A stretch of 64,000 bases of DNA, from contig NZ_JAJEWJ010000011.1 of NCBI RefSeq assembly GCF_020687765.1, positions 1-64,000 on the forward strand. The letters run 5' to 3'. The notes below the pieces were generated by a model. It was not told where the DNA came from and searched no databases. It saw only the letters and a program-made list of their open reading frames with translations. Shown one piece after another: positions 35,902 to 46,017 of the stretch. The position numbers and the translations under genes were made by a program. The DNA comes from Sphingobacterium sp. FBM7-1 (GTDB lineage: Bacteria > Bacteroidota > Bacteroidia > Sphingobacteriales > Sphingobacteriaceae). The first letter of the stretch is position 1, and each line of letters begins with the position of its first letter.

Positions 35902-38900
35902 TTAAAAGGTATTTCCTTCGGGAGACTTCTTTTGCTGGAAATAAATCTTAGGGGAGACCCCAAACTTTTCCCGGAAACAAGTGCTGAAATACTTCGGGTT
36001 ATTAAAACCGACTTGATAGGCAATTTCTGCGATATTATCCAATCCTTGATCCAACAATATTTTGGCTTTTTGAAGCCGCATGTCCCGAACAAACTCCACA
36101 GGAGCGATATCGGTCAAACTTTTGAATTTTTTATAGAACGTATTCCGTCCCAAGTTGAGCGAATCCGCTATTTGATCAATACTCAACGTAGGGCATTCCA
36201 TTCTCTCCTCCACGATGGAGATCACGTTCCGGAGAAATTCCCGGTCATGGTCTGTGATAATAATATCATCTGTACATATCAACAGTTCGCGACGATTTAA
36301 CATGTGTTCAAAAAGAAACTTACGTTGTTTCAAAAGACGTTCTACAGAAGCTAATAGAAAATCTAAATGGAAAGGTTTGGTAATGTAATAGTCTGCACCA
36401 TATTGCAGACCTTCTATCTGGGTTTCTATGGCGTGTTTGGCACTCAACAGAATAATAGGAATATGACTTGTCTCTACATGATTTCGGAGTTGTTTTACCA
36501 GTTCTATTCCACTCATACCGGGCATCATCACATCGCTAACGATAATATCTGGTTGATTATTTAGCGCTTCCGATAGTCCCTGATTACCTTGTTCGGCTTC
36601 TAGTACTTGATAGTATTTCTTTAGCTGCGAGACTAAAAAGGCGCGAAGCTCCTCATTGTCTTCGACGACAAGTACCTGTTCGCTTGGTTTTTGGCTTAAG
36701 GATGCCTCTTCCAATCTTTCCACACCCAACTTCACAGGGATGTCGATATTTTCTGATACATGGAGAACCGGCGAGGATTCGTCTCCTTCGTTTTTCTCTA
36801 ATAGGAGGGAAAAGGTGACTTCCAAGCCTCCTTTGTCCCTATTTTTTGCCCATATTTCTCCCCCGTGCAACAGTATGAGTTCTTTCGCCAGAGATAATCC
36901 TATGCCCGAACTCTTTTCAGTACTGCGGACAGAAGTCGATTCCATGTGAAAGAGCTCAAAAATTTCATGCAACGCTTCTTCTTTAACGCCCGGTCCTTGA
37001 TCTTGTACGGATAGGGTTACCGAATTGATTGCTGTATTTATATTACAGGCGACCGTAACTTCTGTATTTGGGTAAGTATATTTTAAGGCGTTGGATAACA
37101 GATTATACAGTACAATTTCTAGATTATCCCGGTCTACGGTCAAAAATAGCGGTGTGTTGGGAAGGTTGTGTTGTAGACGAATATTTTTTTCTTTCGTTGC
37201 GACTTGGAAACCGTCTAGCACCTGACGGACAAGTGAAATAAAATCAGTGGGGGTTTTATGCAATTTATAACTGTTTTCCTGTATTTGTCTTAATTCTAAG
37301 AGTTGATCAACAAAACGTTGCATGCGCTTTGCGTTCAAGTTGATTAATTGTGTGTATTGTCGATTTTCTTCATCTAACTGTTTGTTCTTGAGCAATTGTT
37401 CTGCGGGGCTTAAAATTAGGGTTAGCGGTGTTCTCAGCTCGTGGGAAATATTGGTAAAAAAGCGCATCTTGACTTCTGCCATTTTTTGCTCAATAATAAT
37501 GCGTTGTTTCAGGAGCCACATGGATCTGATAAAGTGTCGAACAGCTATCAGTGTAACGAATAGGAGGCATGCATAAAGGCTATATGCCCACCAGGTTGTC
37601 CACCAAGGAGGTGATATGATGATGGAAAGCTTTCGTAAAGGAGTAGTCGTATGGAGGTCGTAGTCCCTTTTCACCTCAAATATGTAACGACCCGGCTTCA
37701 GATTGGTGAAAGTTGCCCTATTTAAAGAGCCATTCTGTTGCCATATACTATCTAAACCTAATAGTCTATATGAAAAATTGTGATTACCTGTGTAAAAATC
37801 CGTGATAGCAAAATCGATACTGATATTGTTTTCGTCGTGTGGTAGAACAAGGTTGTCAAGATATTGAATGTTCACTTTTTCCTTATCTCCTATGAGATTT
37901 TGTTCTGCATTATTGATCCATAATCGGGTCAAAACTATGTTGGAAGCCCGTGATTTAGATCCGACTTTAGGGACGTTTACGGTGAGGAATCCCTTATTCG
38001 TTCCGAAGAATAATCTCTTTTCCGCTGTGCCCGATACTGTCTTTTCCGAAAAGGATAGCGTATTAAGTTGGTTACCGCTGTCCATGTTCATGAATTGGCT
38101 TCGTTGTTGGTCATACTTGATTAAGCCTCCTTCGGTGGAGAGCCATAAATCACCGTTAGCATCAGCGATGCCACTTAAAATGAAACTATTTTGAAGACCT
38201 TCTCTTTGTCCAAAGTTAGTAAAGGAAAGTTTTCCGAAAGGATTGCCTTCTACTTTGGTAAGCCCACCGCCAGATGTACATAAGTACATCGCTCCTTTTG
38301 TATCTGAAAAGATATGTTGTATGTCATTTTCACCTAATCTTACAGGGTGATGTGGGGTATCAAAGAAAAACTGGGTTTCACCTTGGGGAGCACGTACCAC
38401 TAGTCCTTCTGTCGTGGCAATCCATAAGTTTCCATATTGATCAAAAGTAATGTGGCGGATTTTGTTGAATAATTTTTCTTTGATAGGGCGATTGCTCCAT
38501 TCAATCTTTTGGACGTCCACCTTTCCAAATCCTTGCACGAGTTTATATAGGCCATTCTCAAAAGTGCCAATCCAGATACTTTGATTTTTATCTTGAGCTA
38601 GTGTATATATTTGATCCGCATCCAATCCATTTTTTTTACGCGAATATCGTTCTAAGGCATAATCACCGTTGGCGGTGAGGGTACCCTTAAATAATCCTAA
38701 TGCTTTCGTCCCGATCCAGATGTTGCCCGATTGGTCTTGCATTAAACTATAGATACCATCAGATTTTTTAAAAGTGGTTTGATTGAACAGGGAGACGGTA
38801 TTTTCCGATTTTCGAATGTAGATATCGCCGGATTTCGTGCCTATCCATAGATTAGACGACGCATCCAACAGTAGACTTCTTACTTCATTGTACAGTGAAG

Positions 38901-40200
38901 TATGCTCATTAATAAACAGGTCGTGATGGTGAAAAGCAACGTCTGAAAAAACAAGCTTACTAAACCCTTTCTCTTCGGAGGTAAGCCAAACGGCTCCTGG
39001 ATGATCATTAAAAAAGAGATAATTATATTGCGGCAGAACAGTGGTTTCTGACCCTACATCATTGATCGAAAATTTGATTTTCTGTGCATTTTCATCAAAG
39101 TATCCGAAACCACCTCCTCTTATGCTGATCCACACGCGATTGTTGACATCCTCAAAACAAAAAAATGGTGTGTTTTTATTCCGTTTCGCATATAGCGGTT
39201 CAAAAATGCGCGGTAAATTGGTCGTTCGATCTAGATAAAGTACGCTTCCTTCTTGTTCTATCCAAAGATTCCCCTTTGTATCCTCGTACATACTAAAGAG
39301 CGGCTCGTTTCCTTCGATAAGTTTGTCTACAGTCTTGGTGGAGAGGTTGAGGCGAAATATGCAACCGTCGTTACCGGTTATGTATAGAAAATCACCATAC
39401 TTGGAGAAAAGGAGCGCATGAAGCATATCTCCGCCAATGGTGATTTTTTCCACGCGACGTTGACCTTCTTTTACCAATAATATATCGGAATTACTGGTGA
39501 TAAATGCGGAACCCCACTTTCCCTTCGACGATTTGATAACGGAAGCGGCGGTGTAGGGACTCTCCTCGGATTGATACTGTTTATCTACCAAGGTGAGGAG
39601 ATCAAGCCCTTTGTGGGTCCCAATCCAAAGATTGCCTAATTTATCTTGGTGAACAATGTGTATGGTATCAGATGAAAGAACATATTCTTTTGAACTTTTG
39701 ATACCGTAGTGTAAGATGTTTGCCGAGCGATCGCGACGAGGGATGGCAATGATTCCTTTTTCTTGTGTACCTACCCAGAGATGATCATCGGTTAGTCGAA
39801 ATAATTTATCAAACTGATAGACCTGCCCTAACGACTTTGTTATCCAAGGAGATAGGGCATGAAACTTTTCTGTTTTCTTCTCAAACCAATAGATTTGTTT
39901 ATCGTACGTTAATACCCATAGATAATCGTCATCATCCAAAACTTGTACGATTCGACGATTTAATAAAAAAGAATCATTCTTCTGCGCAGCATTGTCAAAT
40001 GTTCTAAAGCTGGTTCCATCATAGCGGTTAAGCCCATTCCAGGTGCCTAGCCACAGGAAACCGTCTTTATCTTTCGTAATGGAAGAAACTGTACGGTGAG
40101 ATGGTCCGTTTTCTTTGGTGTAGCTCGTTAAATGACCAACCGCCTGTGGGAAACCCACAAGCGGTAAGACACAAAATAATATGACAGCAATTATACGCAA
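35902..40200 (-). CDS. Hybrid two-component system sensor/regulator (HTCS)
   Basis: Inner-membrane single-protein two-component system of 1432 aa. A signal peptide is followed by a periplasmic double beta-propeller of about 14 Reg_prop repeats (GFLWLGTWNGLNRYDG, GNLWIGTHKGLDLL, SNLWIGTKSGDIYI and others) and a Y_Y_Y domain. Then come one membrane helix (YSLYACLLFVTLIAVRHFI), a histidine kinase with phospho-acceptor His920 in NISHELRTPL, an ATPase domain (GIGLSLAKELILLHGG), a receiver with Asp1223 in VSDVMMPGMSG and Lys in ITKPFH, and a C-terminal AraC-type domain (RDMRLQKAKILL, FNNPKYFSTCFREKFGVSPK). It should sense a periplasmic pectic oligosaccharide. The only start with a signal peptide is TTG at 40200, because TAG lies upstream and no ATG follows nearby. 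SusD-3 ends 11 bp before it. Confidence 0.96.
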   Translation of the reverse strand: MRIIAVILFCVLPLVGFPQAVGHLTSYTKENGPSHRTVSSITKDKDGFLWLGTWNGLNRYDGTSFRTFDNAAQKNDSFLLNRRIVQVLDDDDYLWVLTYDKQIYWFEKKTEKFHALSPWITKSLGQVYQFDKLFRLTDDHLWVGTQEKGIIAIPRRDRSANILHYGIKSSKEYVLSSDTIHIVHQDKLGNLWIGTHKGLDLLTLVDKQYQSEESPYTAASVIKSSKGKWGSAFITSNSDILLVKEGQRRVEKITIGGDMLHALLFSKYGDFLYITGNDGCIFRLNLSTKTVDKLIEGNEPLFSMYEDTKGNLWIEQEGSVLYLDRTTNLPRIFEPLYAKRNKNTPFFCFEDVNNRVWISIRGGGFGYFDENAQKIKFSINDVGSETTVLPQYNYLFFNDHPGAVWLTSEEKGFSKLVFSDVAFHHHDLFINEHTSLYNEVRSLLLDASSNLWIGTKSGDIYIRKSENTVSLFNQTTFKKSDGIYSLMQDQSGNIWIGTKALGLFKGTLTANGDYALERYSRKKNGLDADQIYTLAQDKNQSIWIGTFENGLYKLVQGFGKVDVQKIEWSNRPIKEKLFNKIRHITFDQYGNLWIATTEGLVVRAPQGETQFFFDTPHHPVRLGENDIQHIFSDTKGAMYLCTSGGGLTKVEGNPFGKLSFTNFGQREGLQNSFILSGIADANGDLWLSTEGGLIKYDQQRSQFMNMDSGNQLNTLSFSEKTVSGTAEKRLFFGTNKGFLTVNVPKVGSKSRASNIVLTRLWINNAEQNLIGDKEKVNIQYLDNLVLPHDENNISIDFAITDFYTGNHNFSYRLLGLDSIWQQNGSLNRATFTNLKPGRYIFEVKRDYDLHTTTPLRKLSIIISPPWWTTWWAYSLYACLLFVTLIAVRHFIRSMWLLKQRIIIEQKMAEVKMRFFTNISHELRTPLTLILSPAEQLLKNKQLDEENRQYTQLINLNAKRMQRFVDQLLELRQIQENSYKLHKTPTDFISLVRQVLDGFQVATKEKNIRLQHNLPNTPLFLTVDRDNLEIVLYNLLSNALKYTYPNTEVTVACNINTAINSVTLSVQDQGPGVKEEALHEIFELFHMESTSVRSTEKSSGIGLSLAKELILLHGGEIWAKNRDKGGLEVTFSLLLEKNEGDESSPVLHVSENIDIPVKLGVERLEEASLSQKPSEQVLVVEDNEELRAFLVSQLKKYYQVLEAEQGNQGLSEALNNQPDIIVSDVMMPGMSGIELVKQLRNHVETSHIPIILLSAKHAIETQIEGLQYGADYYITKPFHLDFLLASVERLLKQRKFLFEHMLNRRELLICTDDIIITDHDREFLRNVISIVEERMECPTLSIDQIADSLNLGRNTFYKKFKSLTDIAPVEFVRDMRLQKAKILLDQGLDNIAEIAYQVGFNNPKYFSTCFREKFGVSPKIYFQQKKSPEGNTF

Positions 40201-40211
40201 TATCTATTTAA

Positions 40212-42254
40212 TTAATTGTTTGGTAATCCGTAACCATTCGTGACCTTACCTTTCGATTGGTCGATCACGGTAAGCGGCATGGGATGGTAGTAGCGCGGAG
40301 CCATATTTTCTCTACCCACAACCCCGTCCAAGATAGCTGCTCTATACATAGCAGGGTTTGTTCCTTGCAACATTTTGATCGCCCAGTCGGTCTTGACATA
40401 GCCGTCAGCTTCTAACGCGGCTGCTTCAGAACCGTTCGGATCGATGTAATTGTACAGACCTTTAATGGCCAGGTTTTTAGCAGTAACACTTGCGTGTGCA
40501 GCAGCATTCCAATTGTAGATCCCTCGCCAGCCTGGGAAACGTGCCGGATCGTTGGGGTTGGTGCTTTCTTGCGTCACCACAGCAGCCGAGCTGCCCGGAT
40601 TTAGCTGCACATGTTTCGTCCAGATGTAATTAGAAATTGTACGTCCGCTCGGGAAGGTGTAATATCCATTGCTAGCCAATCCCGCTACCATGTCTTCCAT
40701 TTCCTGCCGGACTTTTGTAGCTCTTTCGTTGAACTTTCCGGAGCGTATCATGTCCCAACGGACGTCTCCTTCTCCAAGTAACTCTAGTCGCCGCTCTTCG
40801 TAAATTGCATTTAGGAGTGCATCGCCACTCAACGACGGGATATTGTTGTTAGTGTTACCAAACGCGCGAGTTCGAATTTGGTTTACCAAATTTACCGCAC
40901 CCCCGTTATCTGTACCCAGAATAGCTTTTGCTTCTGCTAGCATCAACATGGCGTCCGCCATCCGCATAACGGTGTAGTTCATACCAGAGTTACGGAAAGC
41001 ATTATTAGGAATCAAAGGATTGTCTCCGCGGTTTTGATCCCATTTATTGATCGCTGGACCGCCGCCGCCGATACGCGTTCCCGCACCCATAGGCATTAAT
41101 GTCTCTCTTCCCGTTGCCGCATCGCTACCTGTTACTACCATACTCACGTCACGACGCTTATCCCCGTCCTCAAAGCCGTTGTAAAAGAAAGACGGTATAA
41201 TACGGATAGCAGCAAAAGTGTTGAGTACCGAAACAGCCCCGTTGTTTGAACCAGGACGTCCTTGGGAATAGGGGTGCTCGCCTCCGAAACCCGGAGCACA
41301 AGCGACTTCGTATAAAGATTCTGGACTTACACGTCGGGAGTTGATTTCTTGCCAGTGTACTTGAAAAGGATTGTTCAATGCCCTGCTATCGGTGGTTATC
41401 AGCCTAGCGGTTCCGTTATGTGTATTGACGGCAAGGTTCAGATATTGTTCCGCCATCCGGATGTAATCCATATAATCTTTTCGTCGTGCATATACACAAG
41501 TACCATCGTCTGTACCTTTGTAATCAAATTGCACGTTACCATATAAGCCGGCTACATCCGTACGGATAGTCTGCCAACCACCGGCGTGCAAGGCAATTTC
41601 TCCAATAAGGGCATTTGCATAGGAACGGTTGAGACGTTCTGCAGTGACACCCCCCTCACCAACTTTATACATCAGACCTTCGGCAGCTTTCAATTCTGCA
41701 ATTAAGGTGTCCATGATTGCAAAACGCGATTTCAGTTCGTAGTCTTGTACATAGGTGTTCTCATAGCCGAAGGGTACATCACCAAAATGACGAACCAATT
41801 CCCAGCCACAGAGCGCCCACATCGTTTTCGCTTCACCATAGAGTTGTTTCCACTCGTTGTTCTCGCTGGTTTCTAGTACACCCATGCCTTGAATTACCTC
41901 TGCAATTCGGGATGCACGAGCCAAAATAATATTCAAACTATTGTATTGGTTTGCTGCATTATTTATGGCCGAGGCTTCCGGCTGTAGCCGGGCAATTACA
42001 TTATTCCCGGTAGGGAACTCACTCATGTATTCCGCATCGGAACCTAGGGGATCCTGCCAGTTGTAGTTACCTCCCGCAGCCACGTTGGTTCGGTATTCGC
42101 CGTAAGCCCAAGATAAAGTTTTGGCTGCTTCTTCTGGGCTAGACATAACAAACTCGTTATCGCTCTGCCCCGGGTTGGTGACATCTAGGTAGTCTTTACA
42201 TTGGATAAATAAAGCTGATGCCGCCAGAAATATATATAAAAATGTTTTTTTCAT
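40212..42254 (-). CDS. SusD/RagB-family nutrient-binding lipoprotein (SusD-3)
   Basis: A 680-aa lipoprotein (MKKTFLYIFLAASALFIQC, Cys19). SusD features include LYGEAKTMWALCGWELVRHFGDVPFGYEN, GEIALHAGGW, MRMADAMLMLAEAKAILG and ERRLELLGEGDVRWDMIRSGKF. It differs clearly from SusD-1 and SusD-2 and so probably binds another pectic fragment. It follows SusC-3 by 37 bp, and the HTCS starts 11 bp after it, so pair and regulator are probably on one transcript. Confidence 0.95.
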   Translation of the reverse strand: MKKTFLYIFLAASALFIQCKDYLDVTNPGQSDNEFVMSSPEEAAKTLSWAYGEYRTNVAAGGNYNWQDPLGSDAEYMSEFPTGNNVIARLQPEASAINNAANQYNSLNIILARASRIAEVIQGMGVLETSENNEWKQLYGEAKTMWALCGWELVRHFGDVPFGYENTYVQDYELKSRFAIMDTLIAELKAAEGLMYKVGEGGVTAERLNRSYANALIGEIALHAGGWQTIRTDVAGLYGNVQFDYKGTDDGTCVYARRKDYMDYIRMAEQYLNLAVNTHNGTARLITTDSRALNNPFQVHWQEINSRRVSPESLYEVACAPGFGGEHPYSQGRPGSNNGAVSVLNTFAAIRIIPSFFYNGFEDGDKRRDVSMVVTGSDAATGRETLMPMGAGTRIGGGGPAINKWDQNRGDNPLIPNNAFRNSGMNYTVMRMADAMLMLAEAKAILGTDNGGAVNLVNQIRTRAFGNTNNNIPSLSGDALLNAIYEERRLELLGEGDVRWDMIRSGKFNERATKVRQEMEDMVAGLASNGYYTFPSGRTISNYIWTKHVQLNPGSSAAVVTQESTNPNDPARFPGWRGIYNWNAAAHASVTAKNLAIKGLYNYIDPNGSEAAALEADGYVKTDWAIKMLQGTNPAMYRAAILDGVVGRENMAPRYYHPMPLTVIDQSKGKVTNGYGLPNN

Positions 42255-42291
42255 GGTTCTCTGTGTTAAATTTTTTAATCAATCGCCTGGC

Positions 42292-45200
42292 TTAGAAAGT
42301 AGCGCTTAATCCGATCACAAATTGACGCGGGCGAGGATAAGTTCCCCAATCAAAACCTGGCGTTGGATAACGCGCGTTGTTGATATTCGGATTGGAGTTT
42401 ACTTCAGGGTCGATTCCTGAATATCCGGTTATGGTGGCTACATTATAGATGGTGCCATAAACCCTTAACTTGCTTAGTCCAATTTTGCTCATTAAAGACT
42501 GCTCCATGCTATAGCCCAATGTCAACGTATTCAACCGGAGGTAAGACCCGTCCTCAATACCAATATCGCTTACATAACCTTGGTGTAAGTAGGTAAGCGG
42601 TAAAGTTGCGTTCTGGTTTAACGCATCCAATGCATTTGGATCGTTTATCCGCTGTAGGTTTCCACTCGCGTCAATATCGTAGATTTTATAGCCATCTTTT
42701 ACGATGTCTAGCTTGTTGCCGTACAATCCTCCTCCTTTATTCCCATTATAAAGTGTAGCCAACTTGTTGGCATTATAAATTTGGTTTCCATAGCTCCAAT
42801 TGAAATACGCGCCTAAATCAAAATTTTTATAGTTAGCATTCAGACTGATACCTCCGGTGTGTTTTGGGGTCATATTGCCAATTTCCACATAATCTTTTGT
42901 ATCGATCATGCCGTCGCCGTCGGTGTCTACGAATTTAGGCATGCCGGGATAAGCTTGCTGGCCGGCAGGAACGACACCTTTATGGTGAGCTACAAATGCC
43001 GAGGTTAGATCGGCGATCCCATCTTTTAAAGTATACATCTGTGTGGCTGCATCGTATGTAAAGTCGCTGGTTTCGTAAAAGCCTCTGCCTGCCGTTTGAT
43101 AACCCATGACGATACCTACTGGTTTACCTTCTTGCAAGATAAAATCATTACCCGGTATACCGGATTGCAAGAAGTTACTACCGTATACACTTTGCACCCC
43201 TTCTGCTAACTCCTCGATTCTATTTTTGTTGAAGTTGATATTACCGCCCGCGGTGATGTTCCAGTCCTCATTTCTGAATACCGTACCCGATAGGGAGAAT
43301 TCTACACCTCTGTTACTGGTTTTTCCTACGTTTGCGTAGCTGGTGTTGAAACCGGTGATGGATGGAATATCGGTAAGCATTAATAGATCACGCGTGGAGT
43401 TTTTGTATACGTCTACTGTACCCCAGATTCTATTGTTCCAAAGGGTGAAATCAAGCCCTAAGTTCCGGGTAATGGTTGTTTCCCATTTTAAGTTACGGTT
43501 TGCCATTTGTGCGGACGCTAAGTCGTAACCAGGCTGCAGGACGTTGCCTAATGCTTGTCGATAACGTAGATCGGTTTCTGCGACCCATAATTGTGACCAC
43601 TGGTTTGGATCGACCGCGTCGTTACCTACTTCGCCGTAAGAGGCACGTATCTTCAAGTCATCTATCCAGCTTTGGCTTTTCAAGAAAGGTTCGTTAGAAA
43701 GACGCCAAGCCGCCGCAGCAGCGGGGAAATATCCCCAACGGTGCTCTGGCGAGAAATTCGATGAACCATCGGCACGCATGGTCACCGTTAGCATGTATCG
43801 GTCTAATAGTGAGTAGTTGCTTCGGGCGAAATAAGAAAGTATCCGTGAAGGCGTAGTGACACCACTGGAAACAACAAGATTCGTAGAAACGCTGGTATCA
43901 TACTGGTTGATCATTGCAAAGGCGTTGTCTTTCGTGAAGTTGGCGGGAAAGCGCATCGCGTCGATCCGCATATCACTTCCTCCTGAATTCGTGATTTCTT
44001 GTCCTGCTAGCAGATTTAGCCGATGGGTATCATTCTGTAAAATGTCATAATTCAACGTGTTCGTCCAACGAAGGCCCCACTTATCTCGCTTCCTTAAGTC
44101 CGCATTTCCGGCATATATAATCTTGTCCATCGTTTCCATCGTACCCGTAGCGATGTAATAGTTCGGATCGACGGTAGGTCCTTCCCAATTTTTGTCGGTT
44201 GTATACGAGCGTGAGAGAGTTAACTCCGTACGGTAGGTTAAGTTGTTAAGTATATTCCAGTTTAGCCCCGCTGTACCCAAAAGCGATTGTTCTAAGACTA
44301 GGTTGTCGTTGTCTAACGTTCTGTTTACCCCGTTTGTTACATCATACATTACCGTGTTTTCTTCGCCTAAACTGGAGTGCGTTAGATAAGACAAATCTCC
44401 TTTGATATCTGCAATCGCGATCGGGCGAAAACGGTAAGACGATGATAGTATGGACCCTGCGCCGCTGGTAGTCCCTTCGCTTCCTAGGGATCGTCTATCT
44501 GTATAACGAAGATCTACGTTAAAGTTTAGATTTTCATGAAGCTTCTGATCGATTTTAAATATAGCAGAGGCTCGTTTTGCGTAAGACATTAATTTCATCC
44601 CCTGTTCGTCCATGTAGTTTGCAGCAAATAAAATTTTTGTCTTGTCCGTTCCCCCCGCAATCGAAAGATCGTGGTTATGGGAGAATGAACTATTGTATAA
44701 GCTTTTTTGGATGTTATATGCCGGGACGTCTCGGTAAGCGTCGATACCCGCGGTATTGTTTCCGCGATTAGCCCCTAAGGCAAATAATTGTGTGAATGGC
44801 GTTACGTAATCGATATCTTCGTAAGCATCTAACATAGCCCATTTAAACGCTAGATAGTCATAAGGACTCAGCGCATCCATATAGCCCGTAGGGCGATTGA
44901 ATTTGGTATAACCTGTATAAGTTACCATGCTTTTGCCTTCCTTCGCGCGTTTGGTGGTCACAAGTACCACGCCGTTTGCACCGCGTGCACCATAGATGGC
45001 GGTAGATGATGCGTCTTTCAGCACGTCTACACTTTCCACCATATCACTTGGTATATCTGAGATGTTTCCGGGAATTCCGTCGATGAGGATTAAAGGTTCA
45101 TTGCTCTGTGAAATGGATCCACCGCCGCGGATACGGATGGAGACGTCACCATCCGGACGGCCATCTTGAGACATGACATTAACGCCGGGCATCTTTCCTT

Positions 45201-45648
45201 GCAGTGCTTGCGCCACGTTAATAACGGGTGCTGTAGCGAGATCTTTTCCGCTCACCGAGGCAACTGATCCGGTCAGATCGCGACGACGAACCGTTTGATA
45301 ACCGATAACCACCACTTCATCTAGTGCCACGTCATCTTCCGTTAGGGTGACGGACAAGGTCGTGTTGGGATTTGCTGGAAGTTCTTGTGTAATATACCCG
45401 GTATAGCTGACCACAATAACACTTCCCGAGGATGTACCCGATAACGTAAAATCACCGTTGTTATCGGTAGCAGTTTCTGTAGTCGTACCTTTTATTTTTA
45501 CACTGGCACCGCGAATCGGTGCGCCAGATAGGTCAATGACATTCCCTTGCTGGTTGGCGGTCTGTGCTAGACCCCGTCCGCACAACAATAGGATCGGAAT
45601 GAGAATGAGAAAGAAGCCTTTTCTTCGCATTGTATTTATTCTTTTCAT
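42292..45648 (-). CDS. SusC/RagA-family TonB-linked outer-membrane transporter (SusC-3)
   Basis: 1118 aa. The signal peptide is MRRKGFFLILIPILLLCGRGLAQ, starting at the second Met (residue 7), so the true start may be the ATG at 45630. A regulatory-like domain (GNVIDLSGAPIRGASVKIKGTTTETATDNNGDF) precedes the plug (LDEVVVIGYQTVRRRDLTGSVASVSG, SIRIRGGGSISQSNEPLILIDG) and the barrel ends RQFVIGLSATF. It heads the minus-strand unit that continues with SusD-3 and the HTCS. A degenerate operator lies about 310 bp upstream at 45961. Confidence 0.95.
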   Translation of the reverse strand: MKRINTMRRKGFFLILIPILLLCGRGLAQTANQQGNVIDLSGAPIRGASVKIKGTTTETATDNNGDFTLSGTSSGSVIVVSYTGYITQELPANPNTTLSVTLTEDDVALDEVVVIGYQTVRRRDLTGSVASVSGKDLATAPVINVAQALQGKMPGVNVMSQDGRPDGDVSIRIRGGGSISQSNEPLILIDGIPGNISDIPSDMVESVDVLKDASSTAIYGARGANGVVLVTTKRAKEGKSMVTYTGYTKFNRPTGYMDALSPYDYLAFKWAMLDAYEDIDYVTPFTQLFALGANRGNNTAGIDAYRDVPAYNIQKSLYNSSFSHNHDLSIAGGTDKTKILFAANYMDEQGMKLMSYAKRASAIFKIDQKLHENLNFNVDLRYTDRRSLGSEGTTSGAGSILSSSYRFRPIAIADIKGDLSYLTHSSLGEENTVMYDVTNGVNRTLDNDNLVLEQSLLGTAGLNWNILNNLTYRTELTLSRSYTTDKNWEGPTVDPNYYIATGTMETMDKIIYAGNADLRKRDKWGLRWTNTLNYDILQNDTHRLNLLAGQEITNSGGSDMRIDAMRFPANFTKDNAFAMINQYDTSVSTNLVVSSGVTTPSRILSYFARSNYSLLDRYMLTVTMRADGSSNFSPEHRWGYFPAAAAAWRLSNEPFLKSQSWIDDLKIRASYGEVGNDAVDPNQWSQLWVAETDLRYRQALGNVLQPGYDLASAQMANRNLKWETTITRNLGLDFTLWNNRIWGTVDVYKNSTRDLLMLTDIPSITGFNTSYANVGKTSNRGVEFSLSGTVFRNEDWNITAGGNINFNKNRIEELAEGVQSVYGSNFLQSGIPGNDFILQEGKPVGIVMGYQTAGRGFYETSDFTYDAATQMYTLKDGIADLTSAFVAHHKGVVPAGQQAYPGMPKFVDTDGDGMIDTKDYVEIGNMTPKHTGGISLNANYKNFDLGAYFNWSYGNQIYNANKLATLYNGNKGGGLYGNKLDIVKDGYKIYDIDASGNLQRINDPNALDALNQNATLPLTYLHQGYVSDIGIEDGSYLRLNTLTLGYSMEQSLMSKIGLSKLRVYGTIYNVATITGYSGIDPEVNSNPNINNARYPTPGFDWGTYPRPRQFVIGLSATF

Positions 45649-45960
45649 AATAATATAGGATTGATTTAAATTTTTAGTCCTTATTTACTTCATGGTGGGC
45701 GTATAAATGAGATCGTGTTGCAACCGGTTGTTTCGTTTCAACAAAAATAAAATTGCTTCATTCAAATCCCATTCCAGACGCTTAACTGGATTAATTTGCT
45801 TTCTTAAAAACGGATACTTATTAAATGTTTATTAGGTGGATCTATCACTTTGCTTAATGCACTACATTCTCCTAGAAAATGCAGGCGGTTTATTATTTAT
45901 GTTATACAATGATAGCGTATTTGATGGACTAACACAACGCTTGTGTTTCAAAAAAGTTAC

Positions 45961-45974
45961 GCAAACGTTGCCGG
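45961..45974. promoter_or_regulatory. Half LacI-type operator upstream of SusC-3
   Basis: GCAAACGTTGCCGG, an exact left half of the palindrome found at 17564, but the right half is degenerate (AAAGGAGGC). It is 312 bp upstream of SusC-3 and 43 bp beyond the CE12 stop. The rest of the 45649-46017 gap shows nothing else that I can name. It may be a weak site or a decayed one. Confidence 0.45.
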
Positions 45975-46017
45975 AAAGGAGGCTGTTGTCGTGATGTATT
46001 TGATGGTATCTAGCCCA

